A stretch of DNA of 64,000 nt from Prosapia bicincta. Taxonomy: Eukaryota > Arthropoda > Insecta > Hemiptera > Cercopidae. The stretch spans positions 241,445,823 to 241,509,822 of the forward strand of contig JBAIZL010000005.1 of the NCBI GenBank assembly GCA_036971475.1. The letters run 5' to 3'. Numbering within the stretch: position 1 is the first letter of the stretch; each line of letters opens with the position of its first letter. Made by a program: the position numbers and the translations under genes. Below, one piece after another: positions 24,291 through 36,039 of this stretch. Under the pieces are notes generated by a model. The model was not told where the DNA came from, made no database searches, and saw only the letters and a list, made by a program, of their open reading frames with translations.

Positions 24291-24500
24291 CGACCAAACC
24301 TTACTAAGTCTGCACCCTCTCAGGGAGAAATTTTGTCCCCGATTTCGCATTCCACATCCTACCAACAAAGTGCCCACATTTACGCGTTTTTCGCGTAAGC
24401 TATACCTGGTGATGATGGACTCTGTAGGGCCGTAACGTGCAGTACAGCCGCGGTCAAAATATAATCCTACCCGACTTACCATATTCTGGTACCTGTGGTG
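24291..24500. promoter_or_regulatory. Small GC-richer island with a TEAD/Scalloped site
   Basis: About 200 bp of unique sequence with raised GC content. CATTCCA at 24348-24354 (TGGAATG on the minus strand) matches the MCAT/TEAD consensus, followed after one base by CATCC. It lies 2.4 kb upstream of the first vg exon in the window. Regulatory role is inference. Confidence 0.25.
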
Positions 24501-26667
24501 TGTCGAGTGTTATCTGCCATTGGAAAAATCCCTGGACTTTCTTTAAAAACCAACCAAAATGTTCAAACTCATTTAAGTGATAATTTATACCTTAAAAATT
24601 GTCTTTGAGTATAAATTTATCTGTTACGTTCTTATTGCAATAGTATATTAAGAATCTTATTGCCAGTTTAATCTAATTATTTAATTTTATTCATAGTTGC
24701 TGGTTGGGAAAAGTTCATAAAATTTTATTTACTAGCTTTACCACAGGTTAATATTAATAATTAGAAATATTTTTGGTTTTTTATTTTGTTTTAATCACTT
24801 GAAAAATTCAAATATAGGCCCTAAATTAAACATTTGCTTTTCAAAAATATCATATAACTCTTAATAATATGTCATTAAATTTGTCTTGTATATTTTCCAT
24901 TAGTTATACGCAATTCTTTGGACATAAAATATATTTGAATGTTTTATGAAGTTCTTAAATGTTACTATAATCTTAGCTTAACGTTTAATAGTCAATATCA
25001 TAACACTGATATTTAACTGTTTCTAATGTTTGAAGTCCTTATGAGAACATTTTGTTTTTTTAGAGTTCAAAATTTCACCCGTAAAATCACATACAGATTT
25101 AAATATAACAGAAGAATAATATATATCTGTTTATTTTATTTTATGTCCATATAAATTTCTGTAGAAGTAACTTGGAAAAGTACTTCCTAGTGCCTATGGA
25201 TTTAATTCATATTTGTGCTCCCAAACATAAATCTTAAGGATTTTAGAACCAAATTTACTGGATTCACATTTTTACAGTTATTTGATACCAGATGTTAGAT
25301 TTAGTATATATGGACATCAAATAAATTCTATTCAGTTAATTACTAAATCATCTTCTACTGATTTTCTTTATAAATTTTTTATTCATTTTCTGATATTGAC
25401 TCTAAATAAATTTTGCCACTATATATTTGGAACCTATATAGATTTTGACTTTATAAAAACGTTAACTTTATTTTTTCTAGATCTTAAGATTCTAGAACTT
25501 TCAATTTAATATTTGAACAAATTATTAAATTATCACCACCAAAAAATAGCCATTTGTTTATATGTTTTTTTTAGTTATTCATTTTCAACAAGTGATTCAA
25601 TTTATACATTAGGAAATTTTATTACATGAATTTAAGAAATTTTTACTAGTTTTAATAAATGGTTTATTTTACTGGAATTGCTGTGGTTTTCCTGGACTCT
25701 TGGTTCTTGTAGCCATCAGCACTGATCAGTTTTAGGGCCGGTTTTAAACTTTTTTACATTGTTAAAAAGTTCAAGTTCGATTTCGCGGGCGGTCGAAGGC
25801 AGATCATCTCCACGTCCATCTTAGGCTAGGGTGTTTTTCTCAGCCACGGAACAGCATCCTGAAATTCTTTCTGGATCTCCAGAAACACGCCCGTCTACAA
25901 CGAAAGCTGAATTGCGAGTCCTTTTGCTAGTGGGCAATTTCCCCTACACTTGCTACCGGGTTTTTCCATTTGTCAAGACTCTCTCTTAACTTGTAACATA
26001 GTGTACTTTAAACTTCCTTTCGAAGATTTTTGCTCGTTTTTTCGCTGATACTTGAAAATGTCACTTATGACACTTATATGATGATATTTTTTAACGCCAT
26101 AGTCTTCTTTACCCTTCAAATTGTTGTTACAAATTTGAATAACAGTTCTAGCCCCCACCGTTCGTAACTTGTGCTCAAACCTAACGGCACTCGAAACTAT
26201 TTCTTCTCGCACTTGACACATTTCCAATTTTTGGAGCATTTATTTAACCATTTATTAAATAAATTTGTTAATAAATTTATTATTAAATTTTTTATTTACA
26301 ATAATCTGTTTTTACCAGTTTTTTTTAATTCTTTTAAACTTTGGTGGTTTTTCTTTACTTCTATTTTGTTATTTTATTTTTGCGTTTTGTTTTTCATAAA
26401 TAACAAGAACTTATTTTCATTTAGCATGACATATTAGAAGAAAACAATAATGAATTTATAGTTGCTCTATTCCTTGAACAAAGTCGACCCTTTGGACCGG
26501 CCTTGTTTACTTAAACAGATAAAGCACTAGTTTGACTGCTACTTTAACATGCAGCGATGTCATTTTTAAACTTTTACAAATATAATATTTTTAAAAATGT
26601 TTTTGGCCTTGAACAAAATCTTTCCTTTGAGACGGTTTTAAACACACATTTAATGTTTAATATATAG
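24501..26667. other. AT-rich non-coding sequence
   Basis: Long poor-complexity AT-rich stretch. A GC-richer patch at about 25720-25960 has no recognised content. ORFs of 75-88 codons look random. Confidence 0.6.
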
Positions 26668-26669
26668 GC

Positions 26670-26703
<34 letters not shown>

Positions 26704-26730
26704 ATACTGTATGTATGGATGTATGTATGC
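26668..26730. repeat. (TA)n then TGTATG-type microsatellite
   Basis: A TA tract at 26668-26695 is preceded by TAGGCTA and followed by repeats of tgtatg near 26708-26730. Confidence 0.9.
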
Positions 26731-26930
26731 GAACGCGCTCGCGTGTTTGTACTACAAATTCAATCGTATTAAGCTTTACACAGTTTTGGATTTTAAATCC
26801 TTTAGATTTACATTTTCCTTTCAAAATATTTCCTTACAGAATATGAGAAAATTGTAAATAGCTATTGCTAAATTAAACATTTAAATTGACGTAGTATGTG
26901 AATTAGATATGTTTTGCTTTTGCATTGCAG

Positions 26931-27117
26931 AGTGTTCACCTATGTCGGCCAGGAACTTCCCTCCATCGTTCTGGAACCAAGGCAGTGTGAGTGTGAGCCA
27001 CCATGGACACAGCGACCTCTACGGCGAGTCCATGTACCATGGAGCGACGGCCACTGCAGACCCTTGGCACACACATTATCAGCAGTACACGGCGGCTGCT
27101 GCACACCACCACCACAG
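26931..27117 (+). CDS. vg: vestigial, internal coding exon (SPMSARNFPPSFWN motif)
   Basis: The exon follows a pyrimidine-rich acceptor ending tttgcattgcag and ends at the donor CACAG|GTAAAA. It begins by completing a codon (phase 1 intron upstream) and ends with two bases of an arginine codon. The 62 codons read CSPMSARNFPPSFWN, then DLYGESMYHG, DPWHTHYQQY, an alanine run and histidines. The PPSFWN block and DPWH are hallmarks of Vestigial downstream of its TDU (Scalloped-binding) domain, and also occur in the vertebrate VGLL2 relatives. Vg is a nuclear cofactor that binds the TEAD protein Scalloped and drives wing-field genes. The TDU exon itself was not found upstream in the window. An ATG at 26909 lies in intron sequence and is not the start. 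Confidence 0.92.
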
Positions 27118-27599
27118 GTAAAAGGGTAAAGAATTACAAGAACTTGTATCACAAAACCCTTCCTTTTCTGACTGACTGACTGATCATTTAATCAACATCC
27201 TCTTCTAAACATATACTCCGGATATAAATATCCGCCAGTGTTTTAGTTAGCTCAAATTAATTTTGTATGCACAATAAATGTGTATTATTTACTAGCGCAG
27301 AAATTACTATTTGGCTATGTAACATAAGGAAGAAATATCCTTGAATCTGCGCCATAGCTTTGCTTGTGAAAAAACAATGACCTCCTCATTAACTATCTGT
27401 GACCAAGGACGCAGTTATATCACACGTGCGTGTCGCATCTGCCAGTATAAGTACTTCCGCATTCTACATAAAATTAAAACAAAACGTTAATAAATAGTGC
27501 GTAAACACTATGCTCACACGCCCACAATATTGCATGGAATAGAAAATCTCGAGTGTTAAAACATTTCACGTTAAGTCAGTAAAATGGATCACAGCTACA

Positions 27600-28915
27600 A
27601 TAAGGTTACGTTAAGGTTGTGTACAGATGGGGGGGGGCTGTTCATCACCTCCTATCATCTGGGTATCACTCTCTTGAGTCACCAAGGCCTCATCGACTGG
27701 AACCATCTGGCCCTCACGACCTTGCGTCATACATCCAAATAGTACATATGCTATACGTTCACCTCCTTGTGTCACCCAAACCTCACCTCCTTGCGACAAA
27801 GATCCAGATGCTGAGACATGCACCCCCTTAGGTCATCTAAACTTCACCTCTTTGCGACAAAGATCCAGATGCTGAGACCTGGACCCCCTTGCGTCATATA
27901 TCCAAATAGTACATATGCTATACGTGCACCCCCTTGTGTCACCCATGCCTCATCTCCTTGCGACAAAGATCCAGATGCCGAGACATGGACCCCCTTGCGT
28001 CATACATCCAAATAGTACATATGCTATACGTGCATCCCGTTGCATCACCCATGCCTCATCTCCTTGCGACAAAGATCCAGATGCTGAGACATGGACCCCC
28101 TTGCGTCATACATCCAAATAGTACATATGCTATACGTGCACCCCGTTGCATCACCCATGCCTCACCTCCTTGCGAGGAAGATCCAGTTACTGAGACATGC
28201 ATCCCCTTGCGTCATCCGAACCGAACCTCCTTGCGACAAAGGTCCAGATGCTGAGACATGCACCCCCTTAGGTCATCCAAACTTCACCTCCTTGCGACAA
28301 AGATTAAGATGATGAGACATGCACCCCCTTGTGTCACCCATGTCTCACCTCCTTGCGACAAAGATTTAGATGTTGAGACATGGACCCCCTTGCGTCATAC
28401 ATCCAAATAGTACATATGCTATACGTGTACCCTCTTACGTCACCCAAGCCTCACCTCCTTGCGACAAAAATCCAGATGCTGAGACATGGACCCCCTTGCG
28501 TCATACATCCAAATAGTACATATGATATACGTGCACCCCCTTGTGTCACCCATGCCTCACCTCCTTGCGACAAAGATCCAGATGCTGAGACATGGACCCC
28601 CTTGCGTCATACATCCAAATAGTACATATGATATACGTGCACCCCCTTGTGTCACCCATGCCTCACCTCCTTGCGACAAAGATCCCGATGCTGAGACATG
28701 GAACCCCTTGCATCATACATCCAAATAGTACATATGTTATACGTGCACCCCCTTGTGTCACCCATGCCTCACCTCCTTGCGACAAAGATCCAGATGCTGA
28801 GACATGGACCCCCTTGCGTCATCCAAATCTCACCTCCTTGCGATAAACAATCAGATGCTGAGACACACAATTATTTGTGTTACCTCCTTGGACCATGGAT
28901 CCAGATGCTGAAATG
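27600..28915. repeat. Minisatellite G: 106-bp unit
   Basis: About eleven copies, best preserved at 28380-28900. The unit contains catacatccaaatagtacat, cccccttgtgtcacccatg, cctcacctccttgcgacaaa and gatccagatgctgagacatg. Overlapping ORFs of 70-106 codons spaced 106 bp apart are by-products of the repeat. Some units lack the central catacatcca segment, giving a shorter form near 28190-28330. Confidence 0.93.
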
Positions 28916-30129
28916 AGTTTCTTTTAACATTTGTTTTTAGAGAACACCCCCCCCCCCAACAGGTTTTTTGTATTGTGACCTCAAAGAGATTACTATTTGA
29001 TACTTTATTTCTGTTTAAGTAAACAAATTTAATGCAAATTTGAAATAATTGGAAAAAATTGAATTTATTTAAGTTCTTTTAATTTCAAAATTTATATTAA
29101 AACAATAAAAATACTGCGCTAATAACACTGCATTCTAACTTGCTAAGCAACAAGCCACTCCTTTACAAACAAATTTAACACAATATTCTGATAAGGAACA
29201 AGAAACATATTAAACCAAATATTTCTATTACGTTTTACCATCGGCGAGGAAAGAAGAAGCCTTTTCCTCGTTTTTTGGCAATGTCGCAAGCATTGCGTTG
29301 TTTTTATCAGTAGTAGGCCAATTCACTTGCTCACTGATTTGTAAAAATAAAGGCAGCTAGGTATGTGACAAATCAACCAGCATCCAACTGGGACAAGTAA
29401 CAAATATTCACAATACATAGGGCCTACTTAAAAAATATCAGCTGTTTGTAGTCAATTTGGGCGAAATCAAAACCACTTTCTAACTATGAGTTTCCTAAAT
29501 TGTAGAATACAATATTAATAAAAATGTAAAATTACTCGTAAGGTTTTAAATAGGAAGTTTTATGATTAACATTATTTTGTAGGGCTACTAAATCACTAAA
29601 AAAGTATTGAAATTATTTGTAAAAATATAAAAAAACAGTTTTTTATAAATGAATTATTATTAGATTAATTATCCCAAGAACAGGCCTAAATTAAATATAA
29701 AAATAATTATGGTCCTAAAATTGAAAAAAACTTCACCACACGTTTGCTTGGAACGCGGTGACCTAACTTCAAGTAGCGCAGTCGCTTTTAGGTTGGGAAA
29801 AGCACGTAATGGTTTCTAAACTATTGAAATAGTTTAAACAAAAGAGCTAACACATCTTTCTTTAAGTATGTCTTGTTCAGGTTAGCGAACATACTTACCC
29901 CAGTCATGTATCCCCTTGGTCTATACTAACGTGTAAGGCTCCTTACAAGTTACTTATGATCCTGTCGTACATAACTCTTCACTTCTTTGGGTGGAATTAC
30001 GCCAAATTTTGATTTTTGTTTTTTTTTCAACATAAAAAAATAAAATATTCGAAAACACCAATTTGTGTCTGGTGACGATACATGTCAATGATGACTGTGC
30101 CCGACTATTGCGAACATATGCTTATTCGA
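28916..30129. other. Intronic unique sequence
   Basis: Begins with a C9 run near 28948. Then AT-rich DNA with no recognised gene. Confidence 0.6.
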
Positions 30130-31150
30130 TATCTTGTAGAGGGAAACGCAGGGTAGTACATCAAGGACAGGTTACGGCAGGAAACCTTAGGGTAGTCCAA
30201 GGGAACGCATGCCAAAGTTCACTCCATGAAATCGGGCGGGTGGTTTACTTAGGGCTGTTGCCACGTATGGAACCGGTGTCGCGAGGTATGGTTGAAAGTC
30301 GCTTACCCTGAGCGAACAGTGTTGCCTAGTTCGAGCGTCAGTATCACCTGTCCGTGACTCATCTTTCACCCAAGTATCAACGTTGAATATTTTACCACCC
30401 GCCTGATTTCGTGCAGTGGGCTGTAGGGTGGCCAATCACAGGCTAGTGCAGGGAATCGCAGGATAGCGTAGGCAATCGCAGGGTACTGCAGACAAACAAA
30501 GACTAGTGCAGGAGACTGGAGACTTGTGGAGGCAAGCGTAGGCTGCTGCAGGCTAGCGAATACTAATGCATGGGACTGCAGGCTTCTGCATGTAAACGCG
30601 GGCTATTGCAGGCTAGCGTAGACTAGTGCAGGGGACCGCAGGGTTGTGCAGGCAAGTAGAGGTAATTTTGCAGTCAAACGTAGAGTACTGCAAGCTAGCG
30701 AAGACTATGGCAGGATACAGAAGGTCTGTCCAAGCAATTGCAGGTTACTGTAGGTTAGCGTTGACTATAACAGGAACCCGTAGACGTATGATGGCACACG
30801 TAAACTACTGCAGGATAGCGAAGACTAGTGTGGAAGACTAGTGGGGCTTGGGCAGGTAAGCTCAGATTACTGCAGGCAAGCACAAGGTAACAAAGACTAT
30901 TGCGGGGAACCGCAGGATACTGCAGGCAAGTGACGACTGGTGCAAGGGACCTCAGACTAGTGTAGGCAATTGCAGAATACCGCAGGCAATTGCAGAATAC
31001 TGCAGGCAATAGCAGACATCACAGACTAGTACAGGGAAGCGCATGGAAACGCAGTCTATTGCGAAGACTAGTGAAAGTGGCCGCTAGCTTGTACAGGCAA
31101 GCGCAGGCTGCTGAAGGCAAGCGAAGACTATCGCAGGGGACCTCAGGGTT
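30130..31150. repeat. Minisatellite H: degenerate about 20-35-bp unit
   Basis: Diverged units of the type gcaggctagcgaagactagt plus gcaggggaccgcagg. Best seen at 30430-31140, with older copies to 30130. ORFs of 70-100 codons in both strands are incidental. Confidence 0.85.
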
Positions 31151-31524
31151 GTTCACCGCCACTCCTCCTCCTGATATCATTTCTATTGTAAGATTCTTGT
31201 TCTCGTACTATATGCCAAAGTGTCATAATTCCTTGCAGCATGTTTCCTCCAAGTATACAGAAAAAAGGACCCACCAAGAAGGGCAGAGTTAATCTCAAAT
31301 ACTGAGCGGAATTTGGCGTTTCCCGTGAAATTAAAAAACAGCAACACTCACAATACCTACTCACAACTACTCAAATTTTCTCAGCGAGTGTAATGGGTAG
31401 TCACCTCTCTATATTTATCGTAACGGATAAACACTTCAGCTTTAGTATAAACCTATCATAATTTCTCAGAACAAAAAGTTTTAAAGCCATTTCAATACCT
31501 CCAAGTCACATACTGCCTGTTTTC
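31151..31524. other. Intronic unique sequence
   Basis: No gene or array recognised. Confidence 0.55.
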
Positions 31525-32430
31525 CCGACTCGACGTCACTGGATTCAGTGAAATTATAAAGTTTATTAGACCTTTGCGCTGAGAATATGTCGTCCGATTT
31601 ATAGCATAATATCACGAACTGCTGGCGTCCCCTTCACGACGTCACTGTTTTCAGTAAAAGTATAACTATTTAGCACTTTGCGCTGAGAATATGTCGTCCG
31701 ATTTATGTCATAACGTTAAGAACTGCTGTCGTCCCCTTCACGACGTCACTGTTTTCAGTAAAAGTGTAACTATTTAGCACTTTGCGCTGAGATTATGTCG
31801 TCCGATTTATGGGATAATATCACGAACTGCTGGCGTCCCCTTCACGACGTCACTGTTTTCAGTAAAAGTATAACTATTTAGCACTTTGCGCTGAGAATAT
31901 GTCGTCCGATTTATGTCATAACGTTAAGAACTGATGGCGTTCCCGACACGACGTCACTGTATTCAGTAAAAGTATAATTATTTAGCACTTTGCGCTGAAA
32001 ATATGTCGTCAGAGTTATGGCGTAATGTCACGAACTGCTGGCGTCCCCGACACAACGACACTGTATTCAATAAAAGTATAACTATTTAGCACTTTGAGCT
32101 GAGAATATGTCGTCAGATTTAAGGCAAAATGTCACGAACTGATGGCGTTTCCGACACGACGTCACTGTATTCAGTAAAAGTATAACTATTTAGCACTTTG
32201 AGCTAAGAATATTTCATCAGATTTATGTCATAACGTTAGGAACTGATGGCGTTCCCAACACAACGTCACTGTATGCTGTAAAAGTATAACTATCTATCAA
32301 TTTGCGCTGAGAATATGTCGTCAGATGTATGGCGTAATGTCACGAACTGCTGGCATTCCCGACACCACGTCACTAGATTCAGTAAAATTATAATTATTTA
32401 GCCCTTTGTGCTGACAGCATAATATTCTGA
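31525..32430. repeat. Minisatellite I: about 104-bp unit
   Basis: About eight to nine copies containing cacgacgtcactgtattcag, taaaagtataactatttagc, actttgcgctgagaatatgt and cacgaactgctggcgtcccc. Copy differences are scattered point changes. Confidence 0.93.
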
Positions 32431-32829
32431 TGAAGCAAATGTCGTCGAAATTGTCAATCCTACCCTTTTTTAGAAGCTTGATATATTTTGTCAGGTTTTA
32501 CGGGTTTAAAGACTTATTGTAATTTCAGTCCTTCTTCGATGTATTACTTAATGACACACATACTTCATTGCTTAAAACGTGTCGGTGTGAGCACGCATCA
32601 TATTAAACCTATACCTCATTACGTGTACTTGAAAATTTCTCGTATTTGGATATGGAAGAGAGCTTGTTTGAAAAGAAGGCTAATCATTTTCAGGTTCAGT
32701 CACGGTTCAGATAAGTTTTCGAAAATGTTTGACGAAAAATGTGTTGCTTTTGTTGCACCACCAAGCTTAGTCTCCAGTCTCTAAACCTACCTAGGCACCG
32801 AGTAATGCACTATATGTATGTTAAAGATG
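32431..32829. other. Intronic unique sequence
   Basis: Contains a 98-codon ORF (32488-32784) with no recognised motif; probably chance. Confidence 0.5.
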
Positions 32830-33110
32830 CCAGGCTACACATCCCACAGGCTACATATCCCGACGGTTACATGTCCCGCAGGCTACACATCCCGTCGTAT
32901 ACACATCATATAGCTTACATACCCGTAGGCTATACATCCTGTATCCTACATATCATGTAAGCTATACATGCTGTAGCTACACATCCCGTAGACTACTCAT
33001 CCCGCAACATATCCGTCTGCATATCCTATAACCTACAAATCCCGCAAGCTACACATCCTAATGGCTACACATTCTGTTGCATGCATATTCCGCAGGCTAC
33101 AAATCTCATT
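32830..33110. repeat. Minisatellite J: about 16-bp unit
   Basis: Diverged copies of ctacacatcccgcagg, about fifteen in all. Confidence 0.85.
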
Positions 33111-33488
33111 GGCCGTAGTTAAAGTTATTCACTACGCTTGATTTTACCCATTTAGTCACTTTAACCTATTGGGAGTCCAAATCCCCTTACATTAACCAAA
33201 CGTTCTATTATTCCATTCAGTGGAGAATAAGAAAAAACTATAGTTAACTTGCAACAAGTGTTATTGTAAATCATTATTTCAATAAATAATGACTGTATTG
33301 AAGTAGTAATTATTAAGGTTTCTATCGATCTCCTTATATCGAGCAATAAGATCGGTTTTCGGACAAGGACTACAAATAGCTGTTTTCTTCCATCCAAAGC
33401 CACTTGCCGAGCCTTTTGAGAGTTGCTTAGTGTAAGATAGTGTGTAATTCGATCCCTCGAGCCTTAAAGTGTATTTCTTGTTCTACAG

Positions 33489-33721
33489 AGCGGTTCACGA
33501 ATACCACCACCACCACCACCACAACATGGCGACGTACGGCGGCCTGCTCTTACCACCTAGTACAAGACTACCACCTCATGTAACAGCACCGCAGTACGCT
33601 AAACCGGGTGTGGGAGTTGAATGGAACGCTGCTCATCACAGACTCCACCACGAGCAGACGTCGGCTGCACACCATGCTCTGGAGACCACGTCATCCTACG
33701 CTTCGTATCCTGGGATGACAG
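33489..33721 (+). CDS. vg: vestigial, penultimate coding exon (His-rich, NMATYGGLLLP)
   Basis: Acceptor ttcttgttctacag, donor ATGACAG|GTGAGT. The first base completes the arginine codon of the previous exon. The 77 codons that follow start AVHEYHHHHHHNMATYGG, then LLLPPSTRLPPHVTAPQYA, AHHRLHHEQ, and end SSYASYPGMT. The order AVHEY, NMA(T/Q)YG(G/S)LL, RLHH-Q and SSYP-M matches the C-terminal part of insect Vg. It ends in phase 1 (a single G), exactly what the last exon at 62362 needs. An in-frame read-through beyond the donor would stop within a few codons (GESP then TAA), so splicing is required. Confidence 0.93.
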
Positions 33722-33867
33722 GTGAGTCCCCTTAAATTCTCACCCAAATCTACTAATCCAATTCACATTTTTATTAATTTATCTGTGAGTATTTCTAATA
33801 TTTCATAGCTATGGTCAATCTATTGCCCATGTAAACCTATAACTATGTCCACACTAGTGCAACTTTC

Positions 33868-34016
33868 TTTATAGAAAGGCATGCGTCATAGCTCATAGCT
33901 TGTTGAAAGAAAGGCATGCGTCATAGCGTAAAGCTTGATGAAAGAGAGGCATGCGTCATAGCTCATAGCTTGTTGAAAGAGAGGCATGCGTCACAGCGCA
34001 CAGTTTGTTGAAAGAG
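33868..34016. repeat. Minisatellite K: about 36-bp unit, four copies
   Basis: Copies of gaaagagaggcatgcgtcat followed by agctcatagcttgtt, with small differences. Confidence 0.92.
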
Positions 34017-34419
34017 ATTTCCATTATTTAAATTTTGTAAATTTTTGTGTGACAAAGTTGTCCCATACCCGGTCTAGTATCTTAATTGAAAAATTTATTA
34101 TAGTATGAAAAATAATTTATATTCAGTATTATTTTTAGTGTAAGTCTCTATAATTGTCAATTCTATTCTTTGATAAAGACAATGGCAAAGACGCCAGTGA
34201 CTTACCGGTAAACCATCTTAGTTGTAAACTCACATTGTTTACCCCAAGTAACCAAATCCCCTCTACAGGAACATTTCTAGACACTGCCTTACACGTCCTC
34301 TTGATTTTTTATGAAAAAATGGTTGTGTTATCTTACTTCATGTTCCCATCAGTTCACAAAAAATTGATTCTTCACAACTAGTTGAAACTAATTTCTTTCC
34401 CATCGAAAACATCAACAAC
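34017..34419. other. Intronic unique sequence
   Basis: AT-rich; a 75-codon ORF at 34154-34381 has no recognised features. Confidence 0.55.
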
Positions 34420-35110
34420 TTTGTACCACTTAACTTAATATTTCAGCATAACAAATATTGAAGGTGTGTCGTGTATTACCAAATCTTTGACACACTAAGC
34501 CGATGATTTAATTTTTGTTACTTAACTTAATATTTCAGTATAACAAATATGGAAGGTGTGACATGTATTATAAAATCTTTGCAACACTAAGCCGATAATT
34601 GGAACTTTGAGTAACTTGACTTAATGTTTCAGCATAACAAATAAAGAAGGTGTGTCGTGTTTTATAAAATCTTCGAAACACTAAACAGAAGATTTCAACA
34701 TTGCGTCACTTAACTTAATGTTTCAGCATAACAAAAATGGAAGGTTATGTCCTGTATTATAAAATCTTTGCAACACTAAGGCGATGACTTCAACTTTGTA
34801 CCACTTAACCTAATGTTTTATCGTAACAATAATGGAAGGTGTGTCGTGTATTATGAAATCTTTGTAATAATAAGCCGATGATTTCAACTTTGTGTCACTT
34901 AACTTAATATTTCAGCATTACAAATTTGGAAGGTGTGTCGTGTATTATAAAATCTTTGCAACACTAAGCCGAATATTTCAACTTTGTTCTACTTAACCTA
35001 ATGTTTTAGCATAACAATAATGGAAGGTGTGTCGTGAACTATAAAATCTTTGTAATACTAAGCCGATGATTTCAACTTTGTACTACAATTTATATTTCAG
35101 GATGACAATA
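34420..35110. repeat. Minisatellite L: about 95-bp unit, seven copies
   Basis: The unit contains cttaacttaatatttcagca, taacaaatatggaaggtgtg, tcgtgtattataaaatcttt and gcaacactaagccgatgatt. Copies are moderately diverged. Confidence 0.92.
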
Positions 35111-36039
35111 TGGTAGATTTGTAAGGCATTTCTTGCAATCATGTGAAGTTAGTAGTGTAAAAGTAAAAATAACTTTCTTTTTGTTTACAATTTACTGATT
35201 ATATTTCCTTTACACCCACAGAATTCTAATTATAACCGCCAATGTCACAAATCTACGCGCCGCCATCGCTTTATATTTATATATCCTCCGGTACGTTCCC
35301 CTTTCCCCAACTACCCTTCCTAAACCTGCTTTGAAATATTAACCCCCTAAATTGAAGAGATCTCCCATTTCCCCCTTACACATGCCAAAGTTTACCCTTC
35401 CCCCCACATGTAAAATATTTACTGCCCTTTTTTCATCCCCTCTCTGAAATATTTCGCGAACTATTCTACCCCTTGTAAGAGCTGTGAATGAATTGGTCTA
35501 AAGCGGTGAAAATTTGTTTAAAATCACAGCATCAAAATTAGAAACAATTTTATTTGTTCAGAAACATTGAAATTAAAGTGGAGAAATGTATAGCCTACAA
35601 TATTTTTAAAAAATCTTATAGATAATAAGTTCCTAACACGTGAATACATTGGACAATACTTTAAATGTGTATGCTGAGCACCAACACTCTCTGTTTATGC
35701 TATAATATAAACTCCATCGACTACAGCCAATCCAACACTATCTAGATACCATTCAACATAAAAATTGTGACACTAGCGGGAAATTCAAACACTATAATTG
35801 CTTTTAAATTGATTAGAAGATATTAAACACCAATGCCAGTTTATTACAGCGCCAAAAATATACCATGGAATAAAAAAACATTTTAGGCAAAACAAATAAG
35901 ACATTTTTTAATTAGCATTGCTGTTTTTGTTTGCATAATATCTGTCCAAATGATTTACTGCCGATCAACGATTCATTAGTTAATGGACAAACGTTTGTGT
36001 TCGTAAAAAGTTAAAATTATTTCAGTTTCTGGATGGATT
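35111..36039. other. Intronic unique sequence with C/T-rich patch
   Basis: 35230-35470 is unusually rich in C and T on the plus strand (runs such as cccctttccccaactaccc) and contains CGCGCCGCCATCGC near 35258. It could be regulatory or simply a pyrimidine tract. The rest is AT-rich with no recognised gene. Confidence 0.45.

Larger units (their letters stand above)
27118..33488 (+). other. vg: vg intron (6.4 kb)
   Basis: Bounded by GTAAAA and ttcttgttctacag. Joins phase 2 to phase 2: the AG left by the upstream exon plus A gives Arg, reading HHHHRAVHEYHHH. It contains four separate minisatellite families (27600-28915, 30130-31150, 31525-32430, 32830-33110). Confidence 0.9.

Noticed and set aside
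26914..27152. ORFs overlapping the vg exon in other frames or on the minus strand
   Set aside because: Shadows; only the frame with SPMSARNFPPSFWN matches Vg and has consistent splice phases.
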